DNA of 43,366 nt, from NCBI GenBank assembly GCA_016933335.1, contig JAFGBD010000016.1, positions 1 to 43,366 of the forward strand. The letters are read 5' to 3'. The position numbers and the translations under genes were made by a program. The notes beneath the pieces were generated by a model. It had not been told where the DNA came from, did no database searches, and worked only from the letters and a program-made list of their open reading frames with translations. This document shows, in pieces, positions 1-9,468 of the stretch (its first letter is position 1; every line of letters begins with the position of its first letter). The DNA is from Bacteroidales bacterium (lineage in GTDB: Bacteria > Bacteroidota > Bacteroidia > Bacteroidales > UBA10428).

Positions 1-111
1 ACCTCAAAAAAATCAGCTGCAACACCATCTGCAACAAAGAAAAAAACAGTTTCAAAAAAAAGGGTTACAGCAAAAACACCTGGTTCAGGTAAGAAGCAAA
101 CAGGCAAATAG
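1..111 (+). CDS. C-terminal tail of a Lys/Ala/Thr-rich protein (5' end outside window)
   Basis: The frame beginning at base 1 is open to a TAG stop at 109-111 and encodes about 36 residues, almost entirely Lys, Thr, Ala, Ser and Gly, ending in GSGKKQTGK. Such tails occur on nucleoid-associated (HU- or histone H1-like), ribosome-associated and other nucleic-acid-binding bacterial proteins, but the tail alone does not identify the family. The stop lies 41 bases before the glycogen synthase/phosphorylase start, so the two may be co-transcribed. The body of the protein is outside the window and no function is assigned. Confidence 0.6.
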   Translation, partial: TSKKSAATPSATKKKTVSKKRVTAKTPGSGKKQTGK

Positions 112-152
112 AAAAATCAGAAACAAGATATCTTACACTTAACGATTAAAGC

Positions 153-3100
153 ATGAGTAAAAATTTGATTAAACCTGATTATATATTTGAAGTCAGTTGG
201 GAAGTATGTAACAAGGTTGGGGGAATCCATACAGTAATTGCTACCAAGGCGATGACACTGGTAAATAATTTTCACAATAACTACATTGTTGTCGGGCCTG
301 ATATTATACATGATGAAACAGGGAATCCGGAATTCACAGAAGATGAACAGCTTTTTTCAGAATGGAAAAAACAAATCTACTCCGAAGGTCTTAGAATAAA
401 AATAGGCCGGTGGAATATCAATGGTTATCCGATAGCCATTCTGGTTGATTTTTCCCAGATGATCAATTTAAAGGATAAAATCTTTGCGGAGTTATGGGAA
501 ACCTATAAGCTGGATTCCATATCGGGACAATGGGATTATATGGAACCGGCCCTTTTTGGTTATACTACAGGTATTGTTATTGAGAGCTTCATAAAGTTCA
601 ATCTTTCAGCCTCAGACAGGATCGTTGCCCAGTTTCACGAATGGATGACCGGAGCAGGGATACTTTATCTCAGAAAGAAACTGCCACAGGTGGCAAATGT
701 GTTTACCACTCACGCTACGGTATTGGGCAGATGTCTGGCCGGTAACAACCGCCAGTTATATAATAATCTGCATACATACAATGCAGAGGAAGTAGCCAAG
801 GAATTTAATCTTATCTCCAAGCAGTCACTGGAAAAACTTGCCGCACAGAATTCCGATTCTTTTACAACTGTCAGCAATATTACTGCAAAGGAATGCAACC
901 AGTTTTTGGAGAGAGCGGTTGATGTTGTCACACCCAACGGATTTGAAGATACTTTTGTTCCGAAGGGAGATGAATTTATCAATAAGAGGGAAGCTGCCAG
1001 AAAAAAACTGATGGAAGTGGCTTCCAACCTGACAGGACGAAATCTTGATGAAAATACTTTCCTTGTCGCTACCAGCGGAAGATATGAATTTAAAAACAAG
1101 GGTATAGATCTATTTATTGATGCACTGGGAGAGCTGAATAAGTCAGATAAGCTGGAGAGAAACCTCGTTGCCTTTATTCTGATACCTGCCAACCATTATG
1201 GTGCAAGAAAAGACTTACTTCTGAAAATGAGCAACGAAGGTGATCTTGTTTCAGGTTCAAGATTTCTTACACATAATCTTCATGATCCTGACTGGGATTC
1301 AATATTGAACCGTATTAAGATGGCAGGAATAAAAAATGATCAGTCAGACCATGTTAAAATCATTTATGTTCCATCATACCTGAATGGAACAGATGGAATC
1401 TTTAACATGAAATATTACGATCTTTTGATAGGGATGGACCTCACAGTTTTTGCTTCTTATTACGAGCCATGGGGATATACACCTCTTGAAAGCCTTGCTT
1501 TTTCAGTTCCCACAGTGACGACTTCCCTGGCCGGATTTGGTGCCTGGGCCAAGCTTGAATGTGAAAAAGGATGCAAAGGGATTACCATTATTGAGAGAGG
1601 TGATAACAATGATGAGGAAGTCGTTAATAATATTGTAAAAATACTTGGAGACTATTATGAATTGACCCCCGAGCAGATGAAAGCTGCAAAGGAAGATGCT
1701 TATGCCATTTCACGTATTGCACTGTGGAAAACACTTATCAGCCATTATAAAGATGCTTATTCCATTGCGCTGGAAAAGGTCGGTACCAGGGTTGATCAGT
1801 TTGTAGAGATTGAAGAAAAGCATTATGAGCAAATTCATGAAGAAATTGCTTTGAAGATTAATGAGCCTGTATGGAAGAGAATCATTGTTAAATCAAAGCT
1901 ACCCAGCAATCTCAGTTCATTGAATGAGATCTCCCAGAATTTATGGTGGACATGGGATGATGAAGCACAGGAACTTTTTGAGTTCATTGATCCTGAAATA
2001 TGGAGTGTTTGTGAACATAATCCGGCAATACTTTTTGAGCAGGTAAATTATAAAAGACTGGTCAGTCTAAGTAAGGATAAGGATTATGTCGGGAAGATCA
2101 AGGGAGTATATGACAGGTTTAAAGATTATATCGCTGAAAAGCCTAAAGAAAAAAATCCCAGGATTGCCTATTTCAGTATGGAATACGGTTTTCATGATTC
2201 TCTGAGAATATATTCCGGAGGTCTAGGAATGCTTGCGGGAGATTTTCTGAAAGAAGCAAGCGATATGAAAATCGATATGACAGGTATCGGACTTTTATAC
2301 AGGTACGGCTACTTTACCCAGGTCTTAACCACCAAGGGAGAACAACAGGCATTGTATGATTTCCAGCATTTTTCAAAATTGCCGTTAAAACCTGTAAGGG
2401 ACGAACATCATCAGATCATGACCGTAGAAATCATGTTACCGGGAAGAACTTTGCATGCAAGAATCTGGCAGGTTGATGTCGGGCGGATAAAAGTCTACCT
2501 GCTTGATACGGATTATGAGATTAACAGTTCCGAAGACAGGTCTATCTCACATCATCTATACGGGGGTAATAACGAGAATCGCTTGAAACAGGAGTTATTA
2601 CTTGGAATTGGAGGTATAAGGGCTTTGGATAAGCTGGGTATCAATCCCGATTTATATCACAGCAATGAGGGGCACAGTGCTTTTATCAGCCTTGAACGGA
2701 TCAGAAAAATCCTGCAGTATGAAAAACTTACTTTTGCTGAAGCAAAGGAAATCGTAAAAGCATCAACTCTTTTTACAACACATACACCTGTTCCGGCAGG
2801 CCATGATGAATTCGAGGAAGATCTGATGCGCAAATATATCGGACATTACCCGGACAGGTTGAAAATATCATGGGATGAGCTGATGGCCCTGGGGAGATCA
2901 AATCCTAACAACTGGAATGAAAAATTCAATATGAGTCATATGGCAGCCCATCTTGCCCAGGAAATAAATGGTGTTAGTATGCTTCATGGTGCTGTAACAA
3001 GAGAAATTTTTTCAAAGCTTTGGCCGGGATACCTGCCCGAGGAACTTCATATCGGGTATGTTACCAATGGTGTTCACTATCCAAGCTGGACTGCCCGGAT

Positions 3101-4388
3101 CCTGAAAGAGATATACCATAAAAATTTCGGGTCTGGCTTTACCGATGACCTTACCAATGAAGAATACTGGCATAAAATATATGAGGTATCAGATAAGGAG
3201 ATATGGGATGCTAAAAAGACTCTGAGAAGTAAACTCATTAATGCCGTTAAGGACAGGTTCAAGGAAAACTGGATAAAAAGGCATGAGGAACCAAAACAGA
3301 TCATAGCAATCAACAACAGGTTATCTGAGAAAGCACTGACTGTTGTTTTTGCAAGACGTTTTGCTACTTATAAGAGGGCACATCTGATGTTCAGAAACAT
3401 TGAGAGGCTTGCAAATCTGGTTAACATTCCTGATAAACCGGTGCAGTTTATTTTTGCCGGTAAGGCTCATCCTAATGATAAGGAAGGACAGGACCTCATT
3501 AAAATGATCATAGAAATTTCAAAAAGACCTGAATTCCTTGGGAAAATATTGTTTCTTCAGAATTATGATATCGGTCTGGCCAAGTTATTATTGCAGGGTG
3601 CTGATGTATGGCTTAATACACCTACCAGAACGCTGGAAGCTTCGGGTACAAGCGGAGAAAAAGCCATCCTGAACGGGACACTTCATTTCAGCGTGCTTGA
3701 TGGCTGGTGGGTTGAAGGTTACCAGCCTGATGCCGGATGGGCCCTCACCAACGAAAAAACATATGAGGATCAGGATTTCCAGGATGATCTGGATGCCGAG
3801 ATCATTTATACCATCTTCGAGCAGGAGATCATTCCGACATTCTATGACAGAAATCAGGAAGATATTCCTCAGGAATGGATTAAAATCATCAAAAATTCGA
3901 TTGCCAGAATCGCACCGAAGTTCACAACACGCAGAATGATGCAGGACTATCTACACAGATATTATAACAAATTGTACGATCGATCCAGACTTCTTTTCAA
4001 AGATGATTATGACCTGATCAAAGAAATTTCTTCATGGAAAAAACGCCTGGTTCGTGCCTGGAACAATATTGATGTAATTGAAAAAACAATCTTTGATCAG
4101 GGTCTTGATGAATACATGGTGGGACAGACATATGAAGGAAAGGTTGTTCTCGATCTGAACGAACTCTCACCTCAGCATATCGGTGTTGAGCTGGTGCTTA
4201 CTGAAGAATCCAAAAGACTCGTCAGTACTCATGAGTTTGAACTGGAGAAATATGAGGTTGACAGGGCATATTATAAGCTGAAAGTTTCAGTTGGACAGGC
4301 CGGGACTTTTACCTATGGTATCAGAATTTTTCCGAAAAATCCAAATCTGGCCCACAGGCAGGATGTATGTATCCTAAGGTGGATCTGA
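153..4388 (+). CDS. Glycogen synthase (GT3-like) fused to alpha-glucan phosphorylase (GT35)
   Basis: A 1411-residue cytoplasmic protein with two catalytic halves. Residues 1 to about 560 resemble the eukaryotic-type (GT3) glycogen synthase: the nucleotide-sugar loop is KVGGIHTV (residues 21-28, not the bacterial KTGGL), and an E-x7-E motif is present (E438 and E446, in YEPWGYTPLES). From about residue 582 the protein matches the short alpha-glucan phosphorylase family (TIGR02094 type). It begins with the NLWWTWDDEA signature, contains SMEYGFHDSL and HSNEGHSAF, and ends with the PLP site EASGTSGEKAILNG, where Lys1170 is the expected PLP-binding lysine. The common SGMK is SGEK here. The synthase would use UDP- or ADP-glucose to extend alpha-1,4 chains; the phosphorylase releases glucose-1-phosphate. 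It is convergent with the branching enzyme gene, with a 23-base gap. The ATG at 153 places the synthase motif correctly. The fusion layout is seen directly; the activities are inferred from motifs. Confidence 0.93.
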   Translation: MSKNLIKPDYIFEVSWEVCNKVGGIHTVIATKAMTLVNNFHNNYIVVGPDIIHDETGNPEFTEDEQLFSEWKKQIYSEGLRIKIGRWNINGYPIAILVDFSQMINLKDKIFAELWETYKLDSISGQWDYMEPALFGYTTGIVIESFIKFNLSASDRIVAQFHEWMTGAGILYLRKKLPQVANVFTTHATVLGRCLAGNNRQLYNNLHTYNAEEVAKEFNLISKQSLEKLAAQNSDSFTTVSNITAKECNQFLERAVDVVTPNGFEDTFVPKGDEFINKREAARKKLMEVASNLTGRNLDENTFLVATSGRYEFKNKGIDLFIDALGELNKSDKLERNLVAFILIPANHYGARKDLLLKMSNEGDLVSGSRFLTHNLHDPDWDSILNRIKMAGIKNDQSDHVKIIYVPSYLNGTDGIFNMKYYDLLIGMDLTVFASYYEPWGYTPLESLAFSVPTVTTSLAGFGAWAKLECEKGCKGITIIERGDNNDEEVVNNIVKILGDYYELTPEQMKAAKEDAYAISRIALWKTLISHYKDAYSIALEKVGTRVDQFVEIEEKHYEQIHEEIALKINEPVWKRIIVKSKLPSNLSSLNEISQNLWWTWDDEAQELFEFIDPEIWSVCEHNPAILFEQVNYKRLVSLSKDKDYVGKIKGVYDRFKDYIAEKPKEKNPRIAYFSMEYGFHDSLRIYSGGLGMLAGDFLKEASDMKIDMTGIGLLYRYGYFTQVLTTKGEQQALYDFQHFSKLPLKPVRDEHHQIMTVEIMLPGRTLHARIWQVDVGRIKVYLLDTDYEINSSEDRSISHHLYGGNNENRLKQELLLGIGGIRALDKLGINPDLYHSNEGHSAFISLERIRKILQYEKLTFAEAKEIVKASTLFTTHTPVPAGHDEFEEDLMRKYIGHYPDRLKISWDELMALGRSNPNNWNEKFNMSHMAAHLAQEINGVSMLHGAVTREIFSKLWPGYLPEELHIGYVTNGVHYPSWTARILKEIYHKNFGSGFTDDLTNEEYWHKIYEVSDKEIWDAKKTLRSKLINAVKDRFKENWIKRHEEPKQIIAINNRLSEKALTVVFARRFATYKRAHLMFRNIERLANLVNIPDKPVQFIFAGKAHPNDKEGQDLIKMIIEISKRPEFLGKILFLQNYDIGLAKLLLQGADVWLNTPTRTLEASGTSGEKAILNGTLHFSVLDGWWVEGYQPDAGWALTNEKTYEDQDFQDDLDAEIIYTIFEQEIIPTFYDRNQEDIPQEWIKIIKNSIARIAPKFTTRRMMQDYLHRYYNKLYDRSRLLFKDDYDLIKEISSWKKRLVRAWNNIDVIEKTIFDQGLDEYMVGQTYEGKVVLDLNELSPQHIGVELVLTEESKRLVSTHEFELEKYEVDRAYYKLKVSVGQAGTFTYGIRIFPKNPNLAHRQDVCILRWI

Positions 4389-4411
4389 TCATAGATTCCC
4401 GGTTCCTGTTA

Positions 4412-6439
4412 CTATATATCATATATAGATGAGGTGGGGAGTTTTTCCAGTACCAGGGCTGTTCTGCTTGGTAAATATAATTTGATCTGGTAGGGAGAGG
4501 ACAATTTTCCTGTTTTAATTGCAAAGCAGGTGATAGAATCATCGATATGTCCGAATCCGCCGAATTTAACAGAGTCGGTATTAAGCACAATTCTGTACTT
4601 ACCGGGATTCACAATAATTCCATAATCAGTAAAAGATTTAACGGGATTGAAATTGAACACAAACAAATGATTTTTTCGTTCAAAGGCCAGCACCTGATCA
4701 CCCTGGTTGCTAATCCAGAGATGACAATAAGGCTGGTTAAGGATTCCCCTGTTCCTGATCAGACTGATCATTTCCATGTCAAAGTCTGAGAGAAAGTGAT
4801 AACGAAGATTCTTATCATCCATCAGATGCCATTGCCTGCGTGCGTATTTATATGACCAGTTATTACCTTCTCTTGGAAAATCTATCCATTCCGGATGTCC
4901 GAATTCATTTCCCATGAAATTAAGATATCCTCCGCCAGAGGTAGCAATGGTTATCAGCCTGATTATTTTATGAAGTGCAATGCCCCGGTCGACCAGAAGA
5001 TTTTGCGATGGTTTATCCATAAACCAGTACATCTCCTTATCAATCAGCCTGAAAATGATAGTCTTGTCTCCTACGAGTGCCTGATCATGCGATTCGGCAT
5101 ATGCTATGGTTTTTTCGTCTTTTCTCTTGCTGGTAAGCTCATAAAAAAGCTCTGTGACATTCCAGTTCTCATCTGATACTTCCTTGATGATTTTGATCCA
5201 GTAATCCGGAATGCCCATTGCCAGTCTGTAATCGAAGCCAATTCCTGCGTTTGTAACCGGCTCGGCCAGTCCTGGCATACCGCTCATTTCTTCTGCAATG
5301 GTAACAGCATCTGGCTTGAATTCGTGTATCATTTTATTGGCAAGGGTTAAGTAAATAATCGCATCTTCATCCTGACCTCCATCAAAGTACATATCGTAAT
5401 GGGTGAAATTCCTGGACAATCCGTGATCATAATATAACATACTGGTTACCCCGTCAAACCTGAAACCATCAAAACGATATTCATCAAGCCAGTATTTACA
5501 GTTAGAAAGTAAAAAATGAAGAACCTCGTTCTTTCCGTAATCAAAGCAGAGTGAATCCCATGCCACATGCTCCCTGCGGGATCCGGAATGATAATATTGG
5601 GCAGGATTTCCGTCGAATAAGCCAAGTCCTTCGAGTTCATTCTTGACTGAATGTGAATGTATTAAATCCATTATCACCCTGAGTCCCATTCCGTGCGCCT
5701 TGTCAATCAGTGCCTTTAAATCTTCAGGGGTGCCGAATCTTGAAGATACCGCAAAAAAATTTGATACATGGTATCCAAAAGAGCCATAATACGGATGTTC
5801 CTGTACAGCCATTAGCTGGATGGTATTGTAACCGGCTTTGTATATGCGTGGTAAGACCTGTTCGCTGAATTCATTGAATGAACCAATGTCTTCCTGTTCG
5901 GTAGCCATTCCGACATGTGCCTCATAGATAAAGGGATGAAAATCCGGAGATTCCTGAACCTTGTTCATCCATGTAAAAGGTTTCTCAGGTCTCCAGACCT
6001 GGGCATCAAATACCTTTGTATCTTCATGCTGGATGATCCGTTTTGCATACGAAGGGATACGGTATCCTTTGCCTCCGTTCCAGTATACCAGTAGTTTGTA
6101 TAGCTGCTGGTGTTCTATTGCTTTATCCGGCAGCCGTATTTCCCACTGTCCGTTTTCTTTTCTGTCAAGTTTATAATTTTCATCTTCTTTCCATTCATTA
6201 AAATCACCTACGAGATATAACGCGGTTGCGTTAGGCGCCCATTCGCGAAATATCCATCCGTCAGATGTGCGGTGCAGTCCGAAATACAGATAACCTGTGG
6301 CAAAATCAGACAGATTCCCGGAATTGACAATAAGCTCCATTTCCTTGTTCCCGGCTCTTTCCTGCCTTCTCCGGATAGTATCGGCATAAGGACTTAACCA
6401 CGGATCATTCTGTACTATTATTGGTGGTTGACTATTCAT
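4412..6439 (-). CDS. glgB: 1,4-alpha-glucan (glycogen) branching enzyme, GH13
   Basis: A 675-residue GH13 enzyme that cuts alpha-1,4-glucan chains and re-attaches the pieces by alpha-1,6 bonds. An N-terminal CBM48-like domain (about residues 40-150, with GWIFREWAPNA and LVGDFNEW) precedes the catalytic barrel. Catalytic residues are visible: nucleophile D329 in YRFDGFRFDG, acid/base E383 in TIAEEMSGMPG, and D452 in YAESHDQALVGDKT. The motif wording and length match the eukaryote-like GH13_8 group rather than the longer E. coli GlgB, and fit the GT3-type synthase next door. The ATG at 6439 gives a complete N-terminus. The 3' end faces the fusion enzyme gene across 23 bases, so the two are not one transcript, but the metabolic link is direct. 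Confidence 0.95.
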   Translation of the reverse strand: MNSQPPIIVQNDPWLSPYADTIRRRQERAGNKEMELIVNSGNLSDFATGYLYFGLHRTSDGWIFREWAPNATALYLVGDFNEWKEDENYKLDRKENGQWEIRLPDKAIEHQQLYKLLVYWNGGKGYRIPSYAKRIIQHEDTKVFDAQVWRPEKPFTWMNKVQESPDFHPFIYEAHVGMATEQEDIGSFNEFSEQVLPRIYKAGYNTIQLMAVQEHPYYGSFGYHVSNFFAVSSRFGTPEDLKALIDKAHGMGLRVIMDLIHSHSVKNELEGLGLFDGNPAQYYHSGSRREHVAWDSLCFDYGKNEVLHFLLSNCKYWLDEYRFDGFRFDGVTSMLYYDHGLSRNFTHYDMYFDGGQDEDAIIYLTLANKMIHEFKPDAVTIAEEMSGMPGLAEPVTNAGIGFDYRLAMGIPDYWIKIIKEVSDENWNVTELFYELTSKRKDEKTIAYAESHDQALVGDKTIIFRLIDKEMYWFMDKPSQNLLVDRGIALHKIIRLITIATSGGGYLNFMGNEFGHPEWIDFPREGNNWSYKYARRQWHLMDDKNLRYHFLSDFDMEMISLIRNRGILNQPYCHLWISNQGDQVLAFERKNHLFVFNFNPVKSFTDYGIIVNPGKYRIVLNTDSVKFGGFGHIDDSITCFAIKTGKLSSPYQIKLYLPSRTALVLEKLPTSSIYDI

Positions 6440-6480
6440 TTATTCTGGTATTCTTGAGATAAATAAATTTATTGAAATAA

Positions 6481-6513
6481 TTTGAAATGTCAGGATTATT
6501 CAGGTTAAATTTG
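6481..6513 (+). promoter_or_regulatory. Bacteroidota-type promoter for ribF
   Basis: TTTG at 6481-6484, a 21-base spacer, and TAAATTTG at 6506-6513 match the Bacteroidota housekeeping consensus (-33 TTTG, -7 TAnnTTTG). Transcription would start near 6519, which makes a TTG start at 6519 essentially leaderless and favours the in-frame TTG at 6534. Confidence 0.55.
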
Positions 6514-6533
6514 CAGGTTTGAAAAATTGCCTT

Positions 6534-7466
6534 TTGAAAATATACCAGGACCTAAATAATTTCACGGCAGTCAGACCTGTGGTAACCATTGGAATATTCG
6601 ATGGTTTGCACCTTGGTCATGTTCGTATACTGGAACGGTTGAAAGAAATTGCTTTAAAAAATGGCGGTGAAACCATAGTTGTTACATTCTGGCCTCATCC
6701 ACTTGTTGTTCTGGGTAAGAAACCTAAAGATATTAAAATGCTTTCAACACTGAACGAAAAAATCAGCCTCATCAGAAAGCAGGGAATAGATAACCTTGTA
6801 ATCCTTCCGTTCACACATGATTTTGCAAATACCCCATATGATAAATTCATCCGGAAATACCTGGTTGAAGGGATCAGGTCCGAACATATTATTGTGGGGT
6901 ATAATCACCATTTTGGCAGAGATCGTCACGGTGGATTTGAACAACTTAAAAAAAATGCTGATAAATACGGATTCTCGGTTGAAAAGCAGGTTCTTGTCAT
7001 TATTGAAAAAAAAACAGTCAGTTCATCGGTTATAAGAAAGTTTATTTCGAAAGGAGATGTTATTATGGCCGGTAAACTGCTTGGATATCATTATTCGATT
7101 GAAGGAAAGGTAATTGAGGGAAAAAAACTCGGAAAAAGTCTGGGTTACCCGACAGCAAATATCCGGGTGATTGGTGAGAACAAGCTGATACCTTTGTCCG
7201 GTGTATATGCTGTTAAAGTTGAAATCGATGAAAAATGTTACAACGGGATGATGAATATCGGTATCAGACCAACAATCGCAGAACAGGTTCATAACCTTAC
7301 AATAGAAGTACATATTTTGCAATTTAACAGGATTATTTACGGAGAAAACATCAGGTTGCATTTCATTGAAAGAATTCGTGATGAAAAAAAATTTAAAAGT
7401 GTTGAGGAACTGGTGGAACAATTGAGGTGTGATGAAATCAAAACAAATCAAATTTTTTCAGTATGA
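6534..7466 (+). CDS. ribF: Bifunctional riboflavin kinase / FAD synthetase
   Basis: Converts riboflavin to FMN and then FAD. The N-terminal nucleotidyltransferase domain carries TIGIFDGLHLGH (the GxFDGxHxGH class motif), then VVTFWPHPLVVL and VGYNHHFGRDRHG. The C-terminal flavokinase domain carries GKKLGKSLGYPTANI and the GVYAVKVE and MNIGIRPT motifs. The protein is about 310 residues, as expected. The start is uncertain: TTG at 6519 would give MKNCLLKIYQDL, while the in-frame TTG at 6534 gives MKIYQDL, a typical RibF beginning that lies correctly downstream of the promoter at 6481-6513. I chose 6534. No ATG start is available. The gene is followed by ahcY on the same strand after 87 bases. 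Confidence 0.94.
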   Translation: MKIYQDLNNFTAVRPVVTIGIFDGLHLGHVRILERLKEIALKNGGETIVVTFWPHPLVVLGKKPKDIKMLSTLNEKISLIRKQGIDNLVILPFTHDFANTPYDKFIRKYLVEGIRSEHIIVGYNHHFGRDRHGGFEQLKKNADKYGFSVEKQVLVIIEKKTVSSSVIRKFISKGDVIMAGKLLGYHYSIEGKVIEGKKLGKSLGYPTANIRVIGENKLIPLSGVYAVKVEIDEKCYNGMMNIGIRPTIAEQVHNLTIEVHILQFNRIIYGENIRLHFIERIRDEKKFKSVEELVEQLRCDEIKTNQIFSV

Positions 7467-7480
7467 TCATTTAAAATGAT
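7466..7480 (+). terminator. AT-rich inverted repeat overlapping the ribF stop
   Basis: ATCATTT-A-AAATGAT is a perfect inverted repeat with 7-base arms that begins at the last base of the ribF stop codon. The arms are AT-rich and only a short T-rich stretch follows, so it is at best a weak terminator or an RNA-end structure. Confidence 0.25.
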
Positions 7481-7520
7481 ATTTCATAAAGTATGGAAAG
7501 GAAAATTATTGGTATTTTTT

Positions 7521-7528
7521 TATCTTCG
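7521..7528 (+). promoter_or_regulatory. Possible -7 promoter element for ahcY
   Basis: TATCTTCG differs by one base from the Bacteroidota -7 consensus TAnnTTTG and lies 25 bases before the ahcY ATG, the same distance as at purB and uvrB. I see no convincing TTTG at the -33 position. Confidence 0.3.
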
Positions 7529-7553
7529 TAGCCCATTATAATTATTATTTAAA

Positions 7554-8975
7554 ATGAAAACAGGATCAATGGTTGAAACATTACCTTTCAAGGTTAAGGA
7601 TATTTCTCTTGCTGACTTCGGAAGAAAGGAGATTGAAATTGCAGAAAGGGAAATGCCGGGTCTGATGGCAATCCGTAAAAAATTTGCTGATCAGAAACCG
7701 CTTGCCGGAGCAAGAATTTCAGGTTCATTGCATATGACCGTGCAAACTGCCGTTTTAATTGAGACACTGGTGGCCCTTGGCGCGAAAGTCAGATGGGCTA
7801 GCTGTAATATTTTTTCCACACAGGATCATGCAGCAGCTGCCATTGCAGCGACAGGTATACCTGTATTTGCATGGAAGGGCGAAACCCTTGAGGATTACTG
7901 GTGGTGTACTGATCAGGCATTGACACATGAAGATGGCAAAGGGCCGAATCTTGTCGTTGATGACGGTGGCGATGCAACTTTATTGTTGCATCTCGGATAT
8001 AAAGCAGAAAATGATCCGTCTTTACTGGATAAGAAACCTGACAACAGGGAGGAAGGGGTTATCCTGCAACAGTTAAAAAGAACCTATAACGAAGACAGCA
8101 ATAAATGGCACAGGTTTGCTGAAGACTGGAAGGGTGTATCGGAAGAAACAACAACAGGTGTTCACCGCCTTTATCAGATGAAGGAAAGGGGAGAATTGCT
8201 GGCACCAGCCATTAATGTCAACGATTCAGTCACCAAATCAAAATTCGATAATCTTTATGGCTGCCGTGAATCATTGGCTGACGGTATCAAAAGGGCAACC
8301 GATGTGATGGTGGCAGGGAAAGTTGTTGTTGTGCTGGGCTATGGAGATGTTGGTAAGGGCTGTGCCCAGTCCATGCGCAGCTTTGGTGCAAGGGTACTGG
8401 TCACTGAAATCGATCCGATATGTGCTCTTCAGGCTGCCATGGAAGGTTATAAGGTAACAACCATGGAAGAAGCATTAATAGAAGGTAATATTTTTGTTAC
8501 CGCAACTGGCAACAGGGATGTCATTACTGTTGAACATATGTCGAAGATGAAAGACCAGTCCATTGTGTGCAATATCGGTCATTTTGATAATGAAATACAG
8601 GTTAATCAGTTAAATGAATATCCCGGAATAAAAGTTATAAACATCAAACCCCAGCTGGATAAATATATATTCCCTGACGGACATTCCATATTTATGCTGG
8701 CTGAAGGCAGACTGGTAAACCTTGGATGTGCCACGGGCCATCCTTCTTTTGTGATGAGCAATTCTTTTTCAAACCAGGTACTTGCCCAGATTGATTTATG
8801 GAAGAATGATTACGGGATTGATGTATACCGTTTGCCCAAATACCTTGATGAAGAGGTCGCAAGACTACATCTGGAGCATCTGGGAGTCAAACTTACCAGA
8901 CTTACAAAAAAACAGGCTGATTATATAGGAGTACCGGTAGAGGGGCCATATAAATCCGATCACTACAGGTATTAA
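7554..8975 (+). CDS. ahcY: Adenosylhomocysteinase (S-adenosyl-L-homocysteine hydrolase)
   Basis: Hydrolyses S-adenosylhomocysteine to adenosine and homocysteine in the activated methyl cycle. The 473-residue protein has the family landmarks: [14 protein letters not shown] near the start, [15 protein letters not shown], the substrate segment [17 protein letters not shown], the NAD-binding [18 protein letters not shown], and the conserved C-terminal Lys/Tyr tail KSDHYRY that closes the neighbouring subunit's NAD site. It carries the insertion after LLHLGYKAE that is typical of the longer bacterial form. The ATG at 7554 is the natural start. Its stop overlaps by four bases the stop of the convergent lipoprotein gene at 8972. 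Confidence 0.97.
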   Translation: MKTGSMVETLPFKVKDISLADFGRKEIEIAEREMPGLMAIRKKFADQKPLAGARISGSLHMTVQTAVLIETLVALGAKVRWASCNIFSTQDHAAAAIAATGIPVFAWKGETLEDYWWCTDQALTHEDGKGPNLVVDDGGDATLLLHLGYKAENDPSLLDKKPDNREEGVILQQLKRTYNEDSNKWHRFAEDWKGVSEETTTGVHRLYQMKERGELLAPAINVNDSVTKSKFDNLYGCRESLADGIKRATDVMVAGKVVVVLGYGDVGKGCAQSMRSFGARVLVTEIDPICALQAAMEGYKVTTMEEALIEGNIFVTATGNRDVITVEHMSKMKDQSIVCNIGHFDNEIQVNQLNEYPGIKVINIKPQLDKYIFPDGHSIFMLAEGRLVNLGCATGHPSFVMSNSFSNQVLAQIDLWKNDYGIDVYRLPKYLDEEVARLHLEHLGVKLTRLTKKQADYIGVPVEGPYKSDHYRY

Positions 8976-9439
8976 TAGTTGGTTATGTGCAGTTCCAGAG
9001 TGTTTGGATTATAACTGGTTTTATACTGTTTGAGAGGGTAAACCGAAGGTCCCTCATCAGTGGGAATCCCGCTCCAGTGTAATTGATATTTTGTGCTGCA
9101 AACAGGGCATACAGCTAAAAGCGGATTTGTACCCAGGTTAACGGGAATGCTTTCCTCTATATGGTATGTGCAGGTTCTGTCATAGGCAAAATATTCATCC
9201 TGGCTGTTTCTGTAAATAATGATGCCGTTATTATCATAACCAAGGCTATTCACCGGAACCATTGTGTTTGTGATTATCATGGACTGGCTGATTCCTATTT
9301 GTGCAGGGATATTAACGAGGGTCACATTCATATAGGTATCAGGAACAACGTCCGCTGATTCTTTGGTACAACTTTGAATCCAGATGATAACAGTTATCAG
9401 TATGAAAAAAAAACTTAACTTTGGTAAATAGTTATTCAT
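8972..9439 (-). CDS. Rieske-like lipoprotein with altered metal ligands
   Basis: A 155-residue envelope lipoprotein. The signal peptide ends in a lipobox (IQSC, lipid-attached Cys24). The mature part has the layout of a Rieske [2Fe-2S] domain: a first ligand loop DRTCTYH (C90, H93) and a second loop [16 protein letters not shown] (C111, C114, nearby H121), then the [10 protein letters not shown] segment that closes Rieske-type folds. Canonical Rieske proteins use CxH and CxxH. Here the second loop is CxxC and the first is CxxH, so a standard 2Cys/2His cluster is not obvious; the site could be empty, hold zinc, or hold a differently ligated cluster. The gene is divergent from the small secreted protein at 9469 and tail-to-tail with ahcY. 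The Rieske-like assignment is by eye; substrate and partner are unknown. Confidence 0.75.
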   Translation of the reverse strand: MNNYLPKLSFFFILITVIIWIQSCTKESADVVPDTYMNVTLVNIPAQIGISQSMIITNTMVPVNSLGYDNNGIIIYRNSQDEYFAYDRTCTYHIEESIPVNLGTNPLLAVCPVCSTKYQLHWSGIPTDEGPSVYPLKQYKTSYNPNTLELHITNY

Positions 9440-9468
9440 TTATTTGTTATCAGTGTTTTGCAAAAATA

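Noticed and set aside
9421..9468. Earlier TTG start for the small basic protein
   Set aside because: It would overlap the divergent lipoprotein gene and place a non-hydrophobic stretch before an otherwise clean signal peptide.
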